Assembly: GCA_040772225.1 (NCBI GenBank)
Contig: JAXGYO010000002.1
Span: forward strand, 496,001 to 560,000
Reading direction: 5' to 3'
From: JAAYED01 sp040772225
GTDB lineage: Bacteria > Chloroflexota > Anaerolineae > UBA1429
Length of the DNA: 64,000 bases
The notes under the pieces were generated by a model that searched no databases, was not told the DNA's origin, and saw only the letters and a program-made list of their open reading frames with translations. Positions 25,630 to 34,238 of this stretch are shown here, piece after piece. The translations under genes and the position numbers were made by a program. Within the stretch, counting starts at the first letter, position 1; each line of letters begins with the position of its first letter.

Positions 25630-26145
25630 TCAGTGGTTCTGTACGAGAGACTGCACGATGTATCCCAGACCCAGTACCACCAGGATCACAGGCCACAGAT
25701 TGAGGATCTGGCGCCCGACATCGGCACCCAGGCGTCCGGTCACATAGGCATAGCCCAGAACAGCTGCCGTACCGGCGACCAGAGCCATCACCAGCGAAGC
25801 GATCTCGTCTTTACGGACGATCCAGGCTGCCAACCAGCCCATGCCGGCAGCCGCGGGAAACACGGGCCAAAGCGTGACCATGTCCGGCCACTCGCCTGAT
25901 CCGAGTGTGACGTACAGGAATACGGCCGCAGATAACAGTGCGGTCACTCCGAACCAGACACCGCCGCTGTCGCGTGGATCCTGATTCAGGGATTGTACAA
26001 GGCTCGAGATACCTGCCCCCGCTAACAAGAGAGGCCAGAGCGTTCCCCAGCCGGGCAATGGCACCCCGACGGCTCGCGCCAGCAGATAGGCGCCTACCAG
26101 GATCAGCCCGCCGCCGAGCACCAGCGAACCCTGCTTATCTCGCAT
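25630..26145 (-). CDS. Multi-pass membrane protein, LiaF/LiaI-like transmembrane type
   Basis: A 171-residue protein with five or six hydrophobic helices and repeated short LWP motifs (GTLWPLLLAGAG, LWPVFPAAAG, LNLWPVILVVLGLGYIV). These resemble the DUF5668/LiaF transmembrane unit. ATG 26145 follows GGGAGGG; the frame extends 14 codons further upstream but into the mevalonate kinase end. It lies 10 bases after mvk and 1 base before the glycosyltransferase gene. No catalytic residues are apparent; a role in membrane organisation is only a guess. Confidence 0.6.
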   Translation of the reverse strand: MRDKQGSLVLGGGLILVGAYLLARAVGVPLPGWGTLWPLLLAGAGISSLVQSLNQDPRDSGGVWFGVTALLSAAVFLYVTLGSGEWPDMVTLWPVFPAAAGMGWLAAWIVRKDEIASLVMALVAGTAAVLGYAYVTGRLGADVGRQILNLWPVILVVLGLGYIVQSLVQNH

Positions 26146-26155
26146 CGTACCCTCC

Positions 26156-27157
26156 CTATCCGGCCCCAGAACCGGAGTGTTCGGCATTAACGCCCACCTC
26201 CGACAGGATCACCTGTGCGGCTCCGCTGGAAAGCAGCGCAGCGCGCACCATGTCCGCAGAGCGGCCATCCACCAGCGCGATCATGCAGCCTCCCATACCG
26301 CCCCCCGACAGCTTGGCGCCGAGTGCGCCAGCATCTCGCGCAGCCTGCACCAGCCGGTCTAGTTCCGGGCTGGAAACACCGATCGCCGAAAGAAGCGCGT
26401 GGTTGTGATCCATCAGCGGGCCGAGGTTCTCCAGGGCGCCACGGGTGAGCGCCTCTCGCGCCTGATAGACAACCTCGCCGATAGCATCAAAGCTGCCCTC
26501 CAGTGCCTCAGGCGTCTCCTGGTGCCGGCGACGGACCATCGCCACAGACTCACGCGTCCTGGCGGGCACGCCCGTGTCACCGATGAGCAACGTGACACGA
26601 CTGGCAAGGCTGAGCGGCATGGGCGACTGGCCGGAGACGAACCAGACGGGTTGCTCGTACACAACGGTCGTATTGTCTATGCCGCTCGGAGTGCCGTGCA
26701 GCAGCTTTTCTGTGGTGAACACGAGCTCTGAGAGGCGCTGAGGTTCGAGGGCCGCACCGAGATGTTCTGCCACCGCGCGCATCAGAGCGGCTGACACAGC
26801 CGCACCGCTTCCCATCCCCCGGGCGATGGGGATATCGGATTCAACCGTTACCTCGAGGTCCAGTGCCGCACCGTCAATGCCCAGCTCACGGAGCACCAGC
26901 AACAGTGCGGCTTGCAGAAACCGTCCATCGTCATCTACAGCGCCGCCGGTACCGGCGTAGCGTTTACCCAGATCACTCGCAACCAATCGAATCCCGGTAC
27001 CTGACTCCAAATCGGTTACGGTCACGCGGGCCCGGCGTCCACTGACGGGCACCGCGATGGCAGGCCTTCCGTAAACTACCGCATGCTCACCAAAGAGGAT
27101 GGTCTTCCCGGGAGCAGTAACGCGCGTCACATGTGGCTTGCTGCTGCTGCTGCGCAT
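26156..27157 (-). CDS. mvk: Mevalonate kinase
   Basis: A 333-residue GHMP-family kinase that phosphorylates mevalonate to 5-phosphomevalonate. It shows APGKTILFGEHAVVYG at the N-terminus, the ATP-binding IPIARGMGSGAAVSAAL loop, HGTPSGIDNTT in the substrate region, and the C-terminal KLSGGGMGGCMIAL loop. Length and motifs fit bacterial/archaeal mevalonate kinase rather than galactokinase or phosphomevalonate kinase. It is the first gene of the long minus-strand string and lies more than 20 kb from the HMG-CoA reductase/synthase cluster. Polyprenyl supply may link it to the glycosyltransferases downstream. Confidence 0.92.
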   Translation of the reverse strand: MRSSSSKPHVTRVTAPGKTILFGEHAVVYGRPAIAVPVSGRRARVTVTDLESGTGIRLVASDLGKRYAGTGGAVDDDGRFLQAALLLVLRELGIDGAALDLEVTVESDIPIARGMGSGAAVSAALMRAVAEHLGAALEPQRLSELVFTTEKLLHGTPSGIDNTTVVYEQPVWFVSGQSPMPLSLASRVTLLIGDTGVPARTRESVAMVRRRHQETPEALEGSFDAIGEVVYQAREALTRGALENLGPLMDHNHALLSAIGVSSPELDRLVQAARDAGALGAKLSGGGMGGCMIALVDGRSADMVRAALLSSGAAQVILSEVGVNAEHSGSGAG

Positions 27158-27280
27158 GTGTGCCTACGCTTCTTTCAGCGATCTGGTGTCATAGCCTGAT
27201 CAGGGCAGTATGATAGCACAATAGCAGCCCTTGAGGCAGACGTCTAGCCCTCGTTGCGCTGCGATCCAGCGCCCAGCAAC

Positions 27281-27314
27281 AACCGAGGGTGCGGGAAGAC
27301 CCACACCCTCGGTT
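27281..27314 (-). terminator. Terminator hairpin of the acidic lipoprotein gene
   Basis: An exact 11-base inverted repeat (arms 27281-27291 and 27304-27314, AACCGAGGGTG) with a 12-base loop, 20 bases after the lipoprotein stop. On the minus strand it runs into GTTGTTGC, a weak T-rich tail. Confidence 0.6.
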
Positions 27315-27333
27315 AGGTTAGGCAACGCCGGGA

Positions 27334-28479
27334 TCACTGGACCATAATAGAGCCTTCGACCATACTGTCAGATTCCGAGAGCACAATCATCGCAGTCCGT
27401 CCATCCTTGGAGTAATTGAGCATCCCCTCAAACTCCGAGTCCAGGGTCCAGCCCGCAGTCTCCATCTGCTCCCTGTAAAAGGCGGTGACATCCGCCAGTT
27501 CAGCCTCGACTTCAAACCCGACCATCCCAGCCATAGCCATCGTCATCGTGGCGCCAGGGTAGAGAGGCACATCTTCCGGCAATCCAGGCGCCTCGATCCC
27601 CGCCGGGGCCTCGATCGTGATCGGCTCGTTTATGTCCGTGATGACCGCCTCACTGCGATATTCGTGCCGGATGCCGTCATCATCTTCGCCGATCCACTCG
27701 GAGATACTGCGCAGCGCAACGTCGTACTCGTCGGACACCCAGGTCTGCACAGAGCCCTCGATGAGCTTGCCGGTTGCACCCCAGATACTGCTAAAGGCCC
27801 CAAAGACACCGGCGTCACAGACATACAGGGTCGCATCCTGGCCGTCAACGTCTTCGCTGCCTTGTCGCTTGCAGCTTGGATCATCGAGATAGTTTCCGGC
27901 GCTCACCCAATTGGTGATGTCTGCGGCCGCCTCAGGATCCTCGGCGTCCTCTGTGGTATAGGAGATCCATTCGGCCTGACCTTCATCGTCCTCGTCTCCA
28001 CGCATGTAGGTCGTGGTGCCGATCTGGATGGTCTCCCAGCTCTCTTCCTCACCCTCCTCGTCTGCGCTACTCCAGACCATCCGCGTCGCCGCCGGGTCTC
28101 GCACATACTCCATGACAAGCGTCCACTCTGTAACCTCGCCATCGGAGACCGTTCGCGTCGTCATGGTCTGCCGGTAGCTATCGAGCGTATCCAGGGAGCG
28201 GATGTCGGGTGAATCGTCCGAATCAGCATCATCCGCCTCGTCCTCATCCTGAGTATCCGCCTGCTCGCCTGACGATTCTGCCTTCGCAGCATCATCACCT
28301 TCCTCGCCGAGCTCGGGCGCCTCGTCCGCGTCGTCATCCTCCACATCTCGAGGTGCAGCGTCCTGCAGTTCTTCGACGACGACAGCCTCCTGTGAAGAGC
28401 CCTCTTGACCCGAGCACCCAGCGAGGGGAACCAGCATCAGGGCGAGCACTATCACTGCAACGAGTAAACGCAATCTCAT
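27334..28479 (-). CDS. Acidic secreted lipoprotein of unknown function
   Basis: A 381-residue lipoprotein. ATG 28479 follows GGGAGGAAG and gives a signal peptide ending in LVPLAGC. The mature N-terminus is an extremely acidic, low-complexity linker of about 75 residues dominated by Asp, Glu, Ala and Ser. Two beta-rich parts follow: one with TTRTVSDGEVTEWTLVMEYV that resembles LolA/LppX-like lipoprotein folds, and a C-terminal part with PLYPGATMTMAM and VTAFYREQMETAGWTL, a motif seen at the end of many bacterial lipoproteins. It has its own promoter and terminator and stands alone. A lipid- or envelope-related role is only a suggestion. Confidence 0.65.
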   Translation of the reverse strand: MRLRLLVAVIVLALMLVPLAGCSGQEGSSQEAVVVEELQDAAPRDVEDDDADEAPELGEEGDDAAKAESSGEQADTQDEDEADDADSDDSPDIRSLDTLDSYRQTMTTRTVSDGEVTEWTLVMEYVRDPAATRMVWSSADEEGEEESWETIQIGTTTYMRGDEDDEGQAEWISYTTEDAEDPEAAADITNWVSAGNYLDDPSCKRQGSEDVDGQDATLYVCDAGVFGAFSSIWGATGKLIEGSVQTWVSDEYDVALRSISEWIGEDDDGIRHEYRSEAVITDINEPITIEAPAGIEAPGLPEDVPLYPGATMTMAMAGMVGFEVEAELADVTAFYREQMETAGWTLDSEFEGMLNYSKDGRTAMIVLSESDSMVEGSIMVQ

Positions 28480-28519
28480 GTGAACACTTCCTCCCATTAC
28501 GCACCTATAGCATCAGCCA

Positions 28520-28547
28520 AGTGTATCATGCTCTCTGGCCAAGTCAA
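28520..28547 (-). promoter_or_regulatory. Sigma70-type promoter of the acidic lipoprotein gene
   Basis: On the minus strand TTGACT (28547-28542) and TACACT (28525-28520), spacer 16, about 40 bases upstream of the start codon. Confidence 0.65.
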
Positions 28548-28579
28548 TAGGCAGCTGCGTAAATCATGGCATGGCCGGA

Positions 28580-28607
28580 TTGCGCCGTCCGCCAACACGG
28601 ATACAAT
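28580..28607 (+). promoter_or_regulatory. Sigma70-type promoter of the aldehyde ferredoxin oxidoreductase gene
   Basis: TTGCGC at 28580-28585 and TACAAT at 28602-28607, spacer 16, about 40 bases before ATG 28649. It is divergent from the lipoprotein promoter. Confidence 0.65.
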
Positions 28608-28648
28608 GACAGGGTATGTTTCATCGAGCAATACAGTGGAGGGAAGAC

Positions 28649-30544
28649 ATGACCCGTGGCGTACTGAACAAGATCCTCAGAGTGGACCTGACGACAGGAT
28701 CCCTGACCGTGGACGAGAAGAACGATCACTATTATCGCCGCTATCTCGGAGGCTGGAACATCGTCGCTGACACGCTCCTGCGCGAGGTTCCGAAGGGTGC
28801 CGACCCTCTCGGACCCGACAATCGGCTGGTTTTTAGCGCCGGCATCCTGGCGGGGATGGCTCTTTCCGGGGCTTCCCGCAGCGTGGCAGGCGCCAAGTCA
28901 CCGCTGACCGGTGGCTTTGGTGTGGGCGAGTCGGGTGGCAACTTTGGTGCCGAGCTCAAGCGGGCCGGCTTTGACGCGATCATCGTCCAGGGGGCATCTA
29001 CCACGCCGGTCTACCTGTGGATCAAGGACGGCGTCGCCGAGTTGCGCGATGCGACGGCCGTCTGGGGAAAACAGACCAAGGAAACGCATCAGGCCCTCAT
29101 CGCTGAGGTCGGCGAGCGTCGCGCCCAGTGCGCCATGATCGGGCCAGCCGGCGAGAACCTGGTCAAGTATGCCTGCATTATGCATGGCCTCTATGATGCC
29201 GCGGGCCGCACAGGGCTTGGAGCCGTGATGGGATCGAAAAAGCTCAAGGCGATCGTGGTCCGCGGGACCACCAACATCACGGGTGCCGATGCTGACAAGA
29301 TCCGCGCCATGGCACGCGGCATGGCCGAGGACGTTCGCGAAGGTCGCAAAGCCGCTCACATGGCGGCCTGGGGAACGGGTGCCGATCAGGTAGGTATGAT
29401 TGCGACAGGGAACCTACCCACGCGGAACTTTCGCGATGGCGATTTTGACCCTGAAGGGGCGCGTGAGATCAGCTCCATGGATTTCATGCCCAAGTATGGT
29501 CTGGGCATGGAGGGATGCTGGGGCTGCGCGGTTCGCTGCAAGAAGATCGTCAAGTTCGAGGGCAAGTACAACGTAGACCCGGACTATGGCGGACCAGAAT
29601 ACGAGACGATCGGGATGATCGGCTCGAACTGCGGCGTGAGCGATATCGCCGCCGTCTCCATGGGCAGCGAGCTGTGCAATGCCTACGGCCTGGACGTCAT
29701 CGGTACAGGCGCCTGTATCTCCCTCGCGATGGAAGCCTTTGAGAACGGGCTGCTGGATACCGACAAGACAGGCGGGCTTGAGATTCGCTTTGGCGACGGC
29801 GACGTGATGGTGGAGCTCATCAAGAAGATTGCATTGCGTGAGGGGATCGGGGACCTGCTTTCGGATGGACCTGCCAGGGTCGCCGAGAAGATCGGCGGGG
29901 ATGCGTGGCGATATGCGATGGCCGTCAAGAACCAGGCGTTCCCCGCGCACGAGCCCCGCTTCAAGCGGGCACTGGCGATTGGCTATGCCGTTTCCCCGAC
30001 CGGTGCGGATCACATGCACTCGCTGCACGATGCGGGGCTCCAGAACGCAGATGCGAACGGCTTTCTGCCGAACGGGACACTGCGCGCCCTGGGGCTGATC
30101 GACCCGGTTCCGCTCGAGTCTCTGGGACCTGACAAGGTGCGCCTGCATACGGTGAACCAGATCGACCGGGGCACCCAGAACTGTATGATCCTGTGCAACT
30201 TTGTTCCGTGGACCCTCGTCGAGCGGGCGGAGCTGATCAACGCGGCTACGGGTTGGGATGTGAGTCCCGTTGAGCTCTACAAGATCGGCGAGCGTGCCAT
30301 GACCCTCGCTCGTGTCTTTAACCTGCGCGAAGGCCTGACGGCAGCGGATGACAGACTGCCTGAGCGATCCTACGGCCCGACCCGCAACGGTGCGCTAGCG
30401 GACGGCGGTATCGACCGCGAGGAACTTCAGGAAGCGGTCCATATGTACTATGGCATGATGGGCTGGGACGAGGAGACCGGTGTGCCAACACGGGGCACTC
30501 TGGAGCGACTCGACATCGGATGGGCTGCGCAGTACCTGCCCTGA
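28649..30544 (+). CDS. Tungsten-type aldehyde ferredoxin oxidoreductase
   Basis: A 631-residue AOR-family enzyme oxidising aldehydes to acids with reduction of ferredoxin. The start at ATG 28649 follows GGAGGGA. The N-terminus (GVLNKILRVDLTTG, RYLGGWNIVADTLL), ASRSVAGAKSPLTGGFG and the cluster motif Cys290-x2-Cys293-x3-Cys297 (CWGCAVRC) match AORs. Cys512 or Cys516 (NCMILC) is the distal ligand that in Pyrococcus AOR is Cys494. A pyranopterin-bound W cofactor is expected. The gene is monocistronic between its own promoter and terminator. Related families in other anaerobes act on formaldehyde, glyceraldehyde-3-phosphate or aromatic acyls, so the substrate is open. Confidence 0.92.
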   Translation: MTRGVLNKILRVDLTTGSLTVDEKNDHYYRRYLGGWNIVADTLLREVPKGADPLGPDNRLVFSAGILAGMALSGASRSVAGAKSPLTGGFGVGESGGNFGAELKRAGFDAIIVQGASTTPVYLWIKDGVAELRDATAVWGKQTKETHQALIAEVGERRAQCAMIGPAGENLVKYACIMHGLYDAAGRTGLGAVMGSKKLKAIVVRGTTNITGADADKIRAMARGMAEDVREGRKAAHMAAWGTGADQVGMIATGNLPTRNFRDGDFDPEGAREISSMDFMPKYGLGMEGCWGCAVRCKKIVKFEGKYNVDPDYGGPEYETIGMIGSNCGVSDIAAVSMGSELCNAYGLDVIGTGACISLAMEAFENGLLDTDKTGGLEIRFGDGDVMVELIKKIALREGIGDLLSDGPARVAEKIGGDAWRYAMAVKNQAFPAHEPRFKRALAIGYAVSPTGADHMHSLHDAGLQNADANGFLPNGTLRALGLIDPVPLESLGPDKVRLHTVNQIDRGTQNCMILCNFVPWTLVERAELINAATGWDVSPVELYKIGERAMTLARVFNLREGLTAADDRLPERSYGPTRNGALADGGIDREELQEAVHMYYGMMGWDEETGVPTRGTLERLDIGWAAQYLP

Positions 30545-30570
30545 TACACCCGAATCCTATGATACATGTC

Positions 30571-30613
30571 GGGCCCCGTCACAACCACAGCTGTGACGGG
30601 GCCCTTGCTCTTT
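30571..30613 (+). terminator. Intrinsic terminator of the aldehyde oxidoreductase gene
   Basis: Exact 13-base arms (GGGCCCCGTCACA at 30571-30583, complement at 30592-30604), 8-base loop, then TTGCTCTTT. It lies between two convergent genes and may serve both. Confidence 0.85.
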
Positions 30614-30669
30614 GATCATGCCACTAACTGCGCGTCCTTGTGGGGCGACACATGCAAATCATTGCGCGC

Positions 30670-31716
30670 CTAGCCCAGGATGCCAACGACATGTGTCCCA
30701 TCCCCGAGATCCTTCTGATTGATGCGCCGCACCAGTTCGCTCAATGGAAGGATCTCCGCGATGAGGTCACGCAGCGCCAGACGCCCGCTGCCCCACGTGC
30801 GCGCGGCGATCTCCCAATCGTTTCGAGACCAGCTGACGCAAGGGCATCGAATCTCAGATGGATCTGGCACTCCAGGCGGCGCGTTGTCCGAATCTTCCGC
30901 CCCTGGAAAAGCAACGACGGGCGTCTCCAGCACGAGTATCCGTCCATCTACTGCGATGGTCTTTCGCGCCATCTTCAAGCCCTGCGTGTCACCTGCTTTC
31001 ACAATCGCGAGGTCAACACCCTGCCCCGCTCGCAAGGCCAGAATCTGTTCCGATCCCTGTCCGCGCGAACCGTCGATGCGCTCGCCCAGCCACAGCTTGC
31101 GCGCCAGCGCCAGTCCGGCGGGGTCATCTCCCACGATATAGACGTCATAGGCTCCTGCCACTCTGACCCACTGCGACGCCAATACCATTTGAAGGCCCGT
31201 GCCAAAGACCGCGACGGACTCGCCGATACAGACCCTCGCCTGGCGCACAGCCCTCAGCACGCCGGCTGCAGTTCCCACCAGAGTGGCCTCCTCCAATCGC
31301 CGGCCCGGCACAAGTGTCACGAGGTTACTCGCTGGCACAACCAGCGTCTCCGCCAGCACGCAAGGGGGCCGAAACCCGGCCCTTGTCGGACTCTGGCACG
31401 CCAACGCCTCGCCGCGCACGCATGCGGCACAGGTGCCGCACGCGACGGCCGGCATGATCGCCACCGCCTGGCCTACCAGACTGCTCTGTTCGCCACTTGG
31501 GTCTTGAACGATGCCGACCAGCAACGGCGATGGATATTCACCAAGCGCGCGATTGGGCAGCGCCTCGCCATCCGCCAGCTCGCGCCAGGCACCACCTTGT
31601 AGCCCGGCAGCGACGACCCGCACGATCGCGTGGTCGTTTCCGCAAGCGGGGGATGCAGTGCTAGACTGCGATAGCTGGCCATGAACACCGCACTTGAGCG
31701 TCCACATACGCGCCAT
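30670..31716 (-). CDS. MDR-family dehydrogenase-like protein, catalytic zinc site apparently lost
   Basis: A 348-residue medium-chain dehydrogenase/reductase relative. The structural-zinc lobe is kept (CGTCAACVRGEALAC), and the Rossmann part has VAVFGTGLQM where a GxGxxG would be. The usual catalytic-zinc positions are not recognisable: where LGHE is expected the sequence reads ALGEYPSPLLVG, and there is no CGTD/H element in the first 45 residues. It may be a zinc-independent reductase or a structural relative. ATG 31716 shares its A with the upstream stop (TGATG), coupling it to the epimerase gene. The frame extends upstream but only into that gene. Confidence 0.7.
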   Translation of the reverse strand: MARMWTLKCGVHGQLSQSSTASPACGNDHAIVRVVAAGLQGGAWRELADGEALPNRALGEYPSPLLVGIVQDPSGEQSSLVGQAVAIMPAVACGTCAACVRGEALACQSPTRAGFRPPCVLAETLVVPASNLVTLVPGRRLEEATLVGTAAGVLRAVRQARVCIGESVAVFGTGLQMVLASQWVRVAGAYDVYIVGDDPAGLALARKLWLGERIDGSRGQGSEQILALRAGQGVDLAIVKAGDTQGLKMARKTIAVDGRILVLETPVVAFPGAEDSDNAPPGVPDPSEIRCPCVSWSRNDWEIAARTWGSGRLALRDLIAEILPLSELVRRINQKDLGDGTHVVGILG

Positions 31717-32657
31717 CAGGCGTGAGGCTCCTTGCTCCGCGCTTGCTCCCACTGACCATCCTCTGGGAGTAGATTCCGCCAGTAGCGCGCCGAGGCCACA
31801 TTGTGAGGGATGACTTCGGACTCTTGCTCGTAGCGCTCGCGATGCATGACCTCGAATCCCAGCCAGATATCCTCCCTGCCCTTTTCCGCCAGGATCTCTA
31901 GCACGCGCCGGGCATCGACAATGCCCTGGGCATTGTACTCGGGCGTAAAGGGCCAATGCCGTGAGTGGCCTGCCTCCGTCTGCTGCAAGTGCACCAGCGG
32001 CGCATAGGCGCCAAGCGCCTCAAGCCAGGCGTACGGATCGCGCTCAAGAGGATGCGGAGCATGGCCAACGTCAAGGCACATGTAGACGGGCACCCCGGCG
32101 TGCGCGTTGACGCGATCATACAACGCCTTGGCCTGTGAGATGGTGTAGCCCATCTCCCGAGGCACAGACATCGGCTCAAAGTACAAATAGTCCAGCCCGC
32201 GTTCACGCGCATAGAATGACAGCTCTTGCCAGAGACGGATAGCCTCATCTACCCGTGCACGATAGCGATCCACATGGCTGACATCGTGCATAGACAGCAC
32301 GCCAAAGTGACTGCCCACGCTGTGCGCCCCAAGGGCTACGCCGAGATCGACAAACCGCCGGAAAAAGCCCATCCAGAGCGCCCGCAGTTCATCCTGTGGA
32401 AACATCAGGTGATTGGTGCGCGAGAACGTGCCCGTCATCAGGCTGTGCACGTGGATATCGTACCGGGCGGTCGCCTCGCGCACAGCAGAGGTCTGCCTGG
32501 CCAGCACATCGTCCGGCCAGAAAGGATGCAACAAGTCGGAGACGAGTTGCACAGAATGCAGACCCATCTGCTCTCCGACAAGTTGTGCCCAGACCTCCGG
32601 CTCGGGGAAGCGATTGATCGCAAAGCAAAGATTGGTCCCCAGCGTGAAACGTGTCAT
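31716..32657 (-). CDS. Sugar phosphate isomerase/epimerase-like TIM barrel
   Basis: A 313-residue xylose-isomerase-fold protein (AP endonuclease 2 family). Metal-binding-type elements are spread along the barrel: HVHSLMTG, GSHFG, YFEPMSVPREMGY, CLDVGHAPHP, HLQQTEAGHSRHWPF and GFEVMH. The tetrulose-phosphate epimerase group is close in style, but the substrate is not certain. It has its own promoter and is followed with a one-base overlap by the MDR-like gene. The two probably act on the same sugar or polyol. Confidence 0.7.
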   Translation of the reverse strand: MTRFTLGTNLCFAINRFPEPEVWAQLVGEQMGLHSVQLVSDLLHPFWPDDVLARQTSAVREATARYDIHVHSLMTGTFSRTNHLMFPQDELRALWMGFFRRFVDLGVALGAHSVGSHFGVLSMHDVSHVDRYRARVDEAIRLWQELSFYARERGLDYLYFEPMSVPREMGYTISQAKALYDRVNAHAGVPVYMCLDVGHAPHPLERDPYAWLEALGAYAPLVHLQQTEAGHSRHWPFTPEYNAQGIVDARRVLEILAEKGREDIWLGFEVMHRERYEQESEVIPHNVASARYWRNLLPEDGQWEQARSKEPHA

Positions 32658-32695
32658 GCATTCACCTGTTCGGTGGTAGTGTGTTCCTGCCGTCT

Positions 32696-32723
32696 ACTAT
32701 ACACAAAGGCAGGGCACCGACAA
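32696..32723 (-). promoter_or_regulatory. Sigma70-type promoter of the epimerase/MDR pair
   Basis: On the minus strand TTGTCG (32723-32718) and TATAGT (32701-32696), spacer 16, 38 bases before the ATG at 32657. Confidence 0.7.
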
Positions 32724-32763
32724 GCGTGAAAAACGCCGCCGCCGGGCAAGCCAGGTCGGCCAG

Positions 32764-32792
32764 TTGGTCAGCCGCCGCTCTTGATTTATACT
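32764..32792 (+). promoter_or_regulatory. Sigma70-type promoter of the phosphofructokinase gene
   Basis: TTGGTC at 32764-32769 and TATACT at 32787-32792, spacer 17. The start codon used (32835) is about 36 bases after the predicted transcription start. The in-frame ATG at 32781 falls inside the promoter. Confidence 0.7.
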
Positions 32793-32834
32793 CCGGGCCA
32801 GGAATCAGCTCTAGTGATGGATCCGGAGGATGAT

Positions 32835-34037
32835 ATGTCTGGCAAAGCAAACCTGGTGGTTGGACAGTCGGGAGGCCCGACCGCGGTCATAAACAACAGC
32901 CTCGTTGGCGTGGTCCAACAGGCCCTAAAGGAAGACAGCATCGGCGGCATCTACGGTATGCTGCACGGCATCGCCGGCGTCCTCAATGAGGAGTTTATCG
33001 ATCTTCGGCAGGAATCACCCGAGACGCTCGAACTACTGCGCTGCACCCCTGCCTCGGCCCTCGGCACCGTTCGCCGCAAGCTCAAGCCCGATGATTATGA
33101 CAAGCTCGTCGATGTGTTTGTCAAGTACGACATCGGCTATTTCCTCTACATCGGCGGGAACGACTCTATGGACACCGTGTATCAGGTCAGCCAGATGGCC
33201 AGGCGGCGAGGGGTTGACCTGCACGTGATCGGCGTGCCCAAGACGATCGACAATGATCTCGCCCAGACGGACCATAGCCCCGGCTTTGGTAGCGCCGCCC
33301 GCTTTGTGGCATCCTCCGTACGCAACTCGGGTATCGATACCGAGTCCATGGGCCCCGACGGTCCAATCAAGCTCCTGGAGATCATGGGACGCAACGCCGG
33401 GTGGTTGACGGCTGCGGCAGCGCTGGCCAAAGAGACCGAGTCAGATCCTCCGCACCTGATCTATCTGCCCGAACGCAAGATATCGCGAGAGCAGATCACC
33501 GGAGACGTGCGGGCGACGCTGGATCGCTTTGGATATTGTGTCGCTGCCGTGAGCGAGGGCATTGTGGATGAGAATGGGGAGCCCTATGCCATGCCGAGCG
33601 GCAAGGTCGATCCCTTCGGCCACGAGGTCAAACTGGGCGTCATCGAGACCGTTGCGGGTGTCATCGAGGATACCGTCAGGGTCCGCCCGCGCTTTGACAA
33701 ACCAAGCTATCTGCAGCGCTCCTTTGCCGAACTCATGTCCCCGGTGGATAAAGAGGAGGCCTATCGCGCGGGCGTCGAAGGCGTCAAGGCGGCGGTCGCG
33801 GGAGCAACCGGCCAGATGATCGCTTTCGAGCGTCTCGCCGGCCCAGAGTACGCGATTGCTTACCGCCTGCAGGATCTGGATCAGATCGCTAACCAGGAAA
33901 AGATCGTCCCGGACGAATACATAAACGAGGCGGGGAACGGTGTAACCGATGCGTTTCTTGCGTACGCCCGCCCACTGATCGGCGGCCCCCTGCCGCCATA
34001 TGCACGGCTGGCCAAGCATCCTGTTCCACGCCGCTAA
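32835..34037 (+). CDS. pfp: 6-phosphofructokinase, PPi-dependent type
   Basis: A 400-residue phosphofructokinase. The phosphoryl-donor site reads GGNDSMDT (107-114) and the catalytic loop PKTIDND (135-141). The Asp110 position and Lys136 are hallmarks of pyrophosphate-using enzymes, where ATP-users have Gly in both places. It would interconvert fructose 6-phosphate and fructose 1,6-bisphosphate reversibly, saving ATP in a fermentative or gluconeogenic metabolism. ATG 32835 follows CGGAGGA; earlier ATGs are excluded by the promoter. It is monocistronic with a terminator at 34058-34099. Confidence 0.9.
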   Translation: MSGKANLVVGQSGGPTAVINNSLVGVVQQALKEDSIGGIYGMLHGIAGVLNEEFIDLRQESPETLELLRCTPASALGTVRRKLKPDDYDKLVDVFVKYDIGYFLYIGGNDSMDTVYQVSQMARRRGVDLHVIGVPKTIDNDLAQTDHSPGFGSAARFVASSVRNSGIDTESMGPDGPIKLLEIMGRNAGWLTAAAALAKETESDPPHLIYLPERKISREQITGDVRATLDRFGYCVAAVSEGIVDENGEPYAMPSGKVDPFGHEVKLGVIETVAGVIEDTVRVRPRFDKPSYLQRSFAELMSPVDKEEAYRAGVEGVKAAVAGATGQMIAFERLAGPEYAIAYRLQDLDQIANQEKIVPDEYINEAGNGVTDAFLAYARPLIGGPLPPYARLAKHPVPRR

Positions 34038-34057
34038 CTGGCATCGCTGACAACGCA

Positions 34058-34099
34058 GGGCGCACCCCCCTCATCAGGGAGATGCGCCTCTTTTCTTCT
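34058..34099 (+). terminator. Intrinsic terminator of the phosphofructokinase gene
   Basis: GGGCGCA/TGCGCC outer stem with an inner CCT/AGG pairing, followed by TCTTTTCTTCT. Confidence 0.65.
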
Positions 34100-34127
34100 A
34101 CAGTGGGCAATCTGATCTGGAGACAGG

Positions 34128-34156
34128 TTGCAGCGAACAGATAGAGATGCTACCAT
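34128..34156 (+). promoter_or_regulatory. Sigma70-type promoter of the ferredoxin-reductase-like gene
   Basis: TTGCAG at 34128-34133 and TACCAT at 34151-34156, spacer 17. It leaves a leader of about 75 bases to ATG 34239. Confidence 0.55.
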
Positions 34157-34238
34157 AGGGATGTTATCTGAATGCGTCGCGCATGGCGATCACTCGCTAC
34201 GGGGACATAGCCTGCCCCGCAGAAAGGAAGGCATGCGA

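Noticed and set aside
27196..27205. Palindrome CCTGATCAGG upstream of mevalonate kinase as an operator
   Set aside because: Ten bases only, with no second copy and no convincing promoter aligned to it; too likely by chance.
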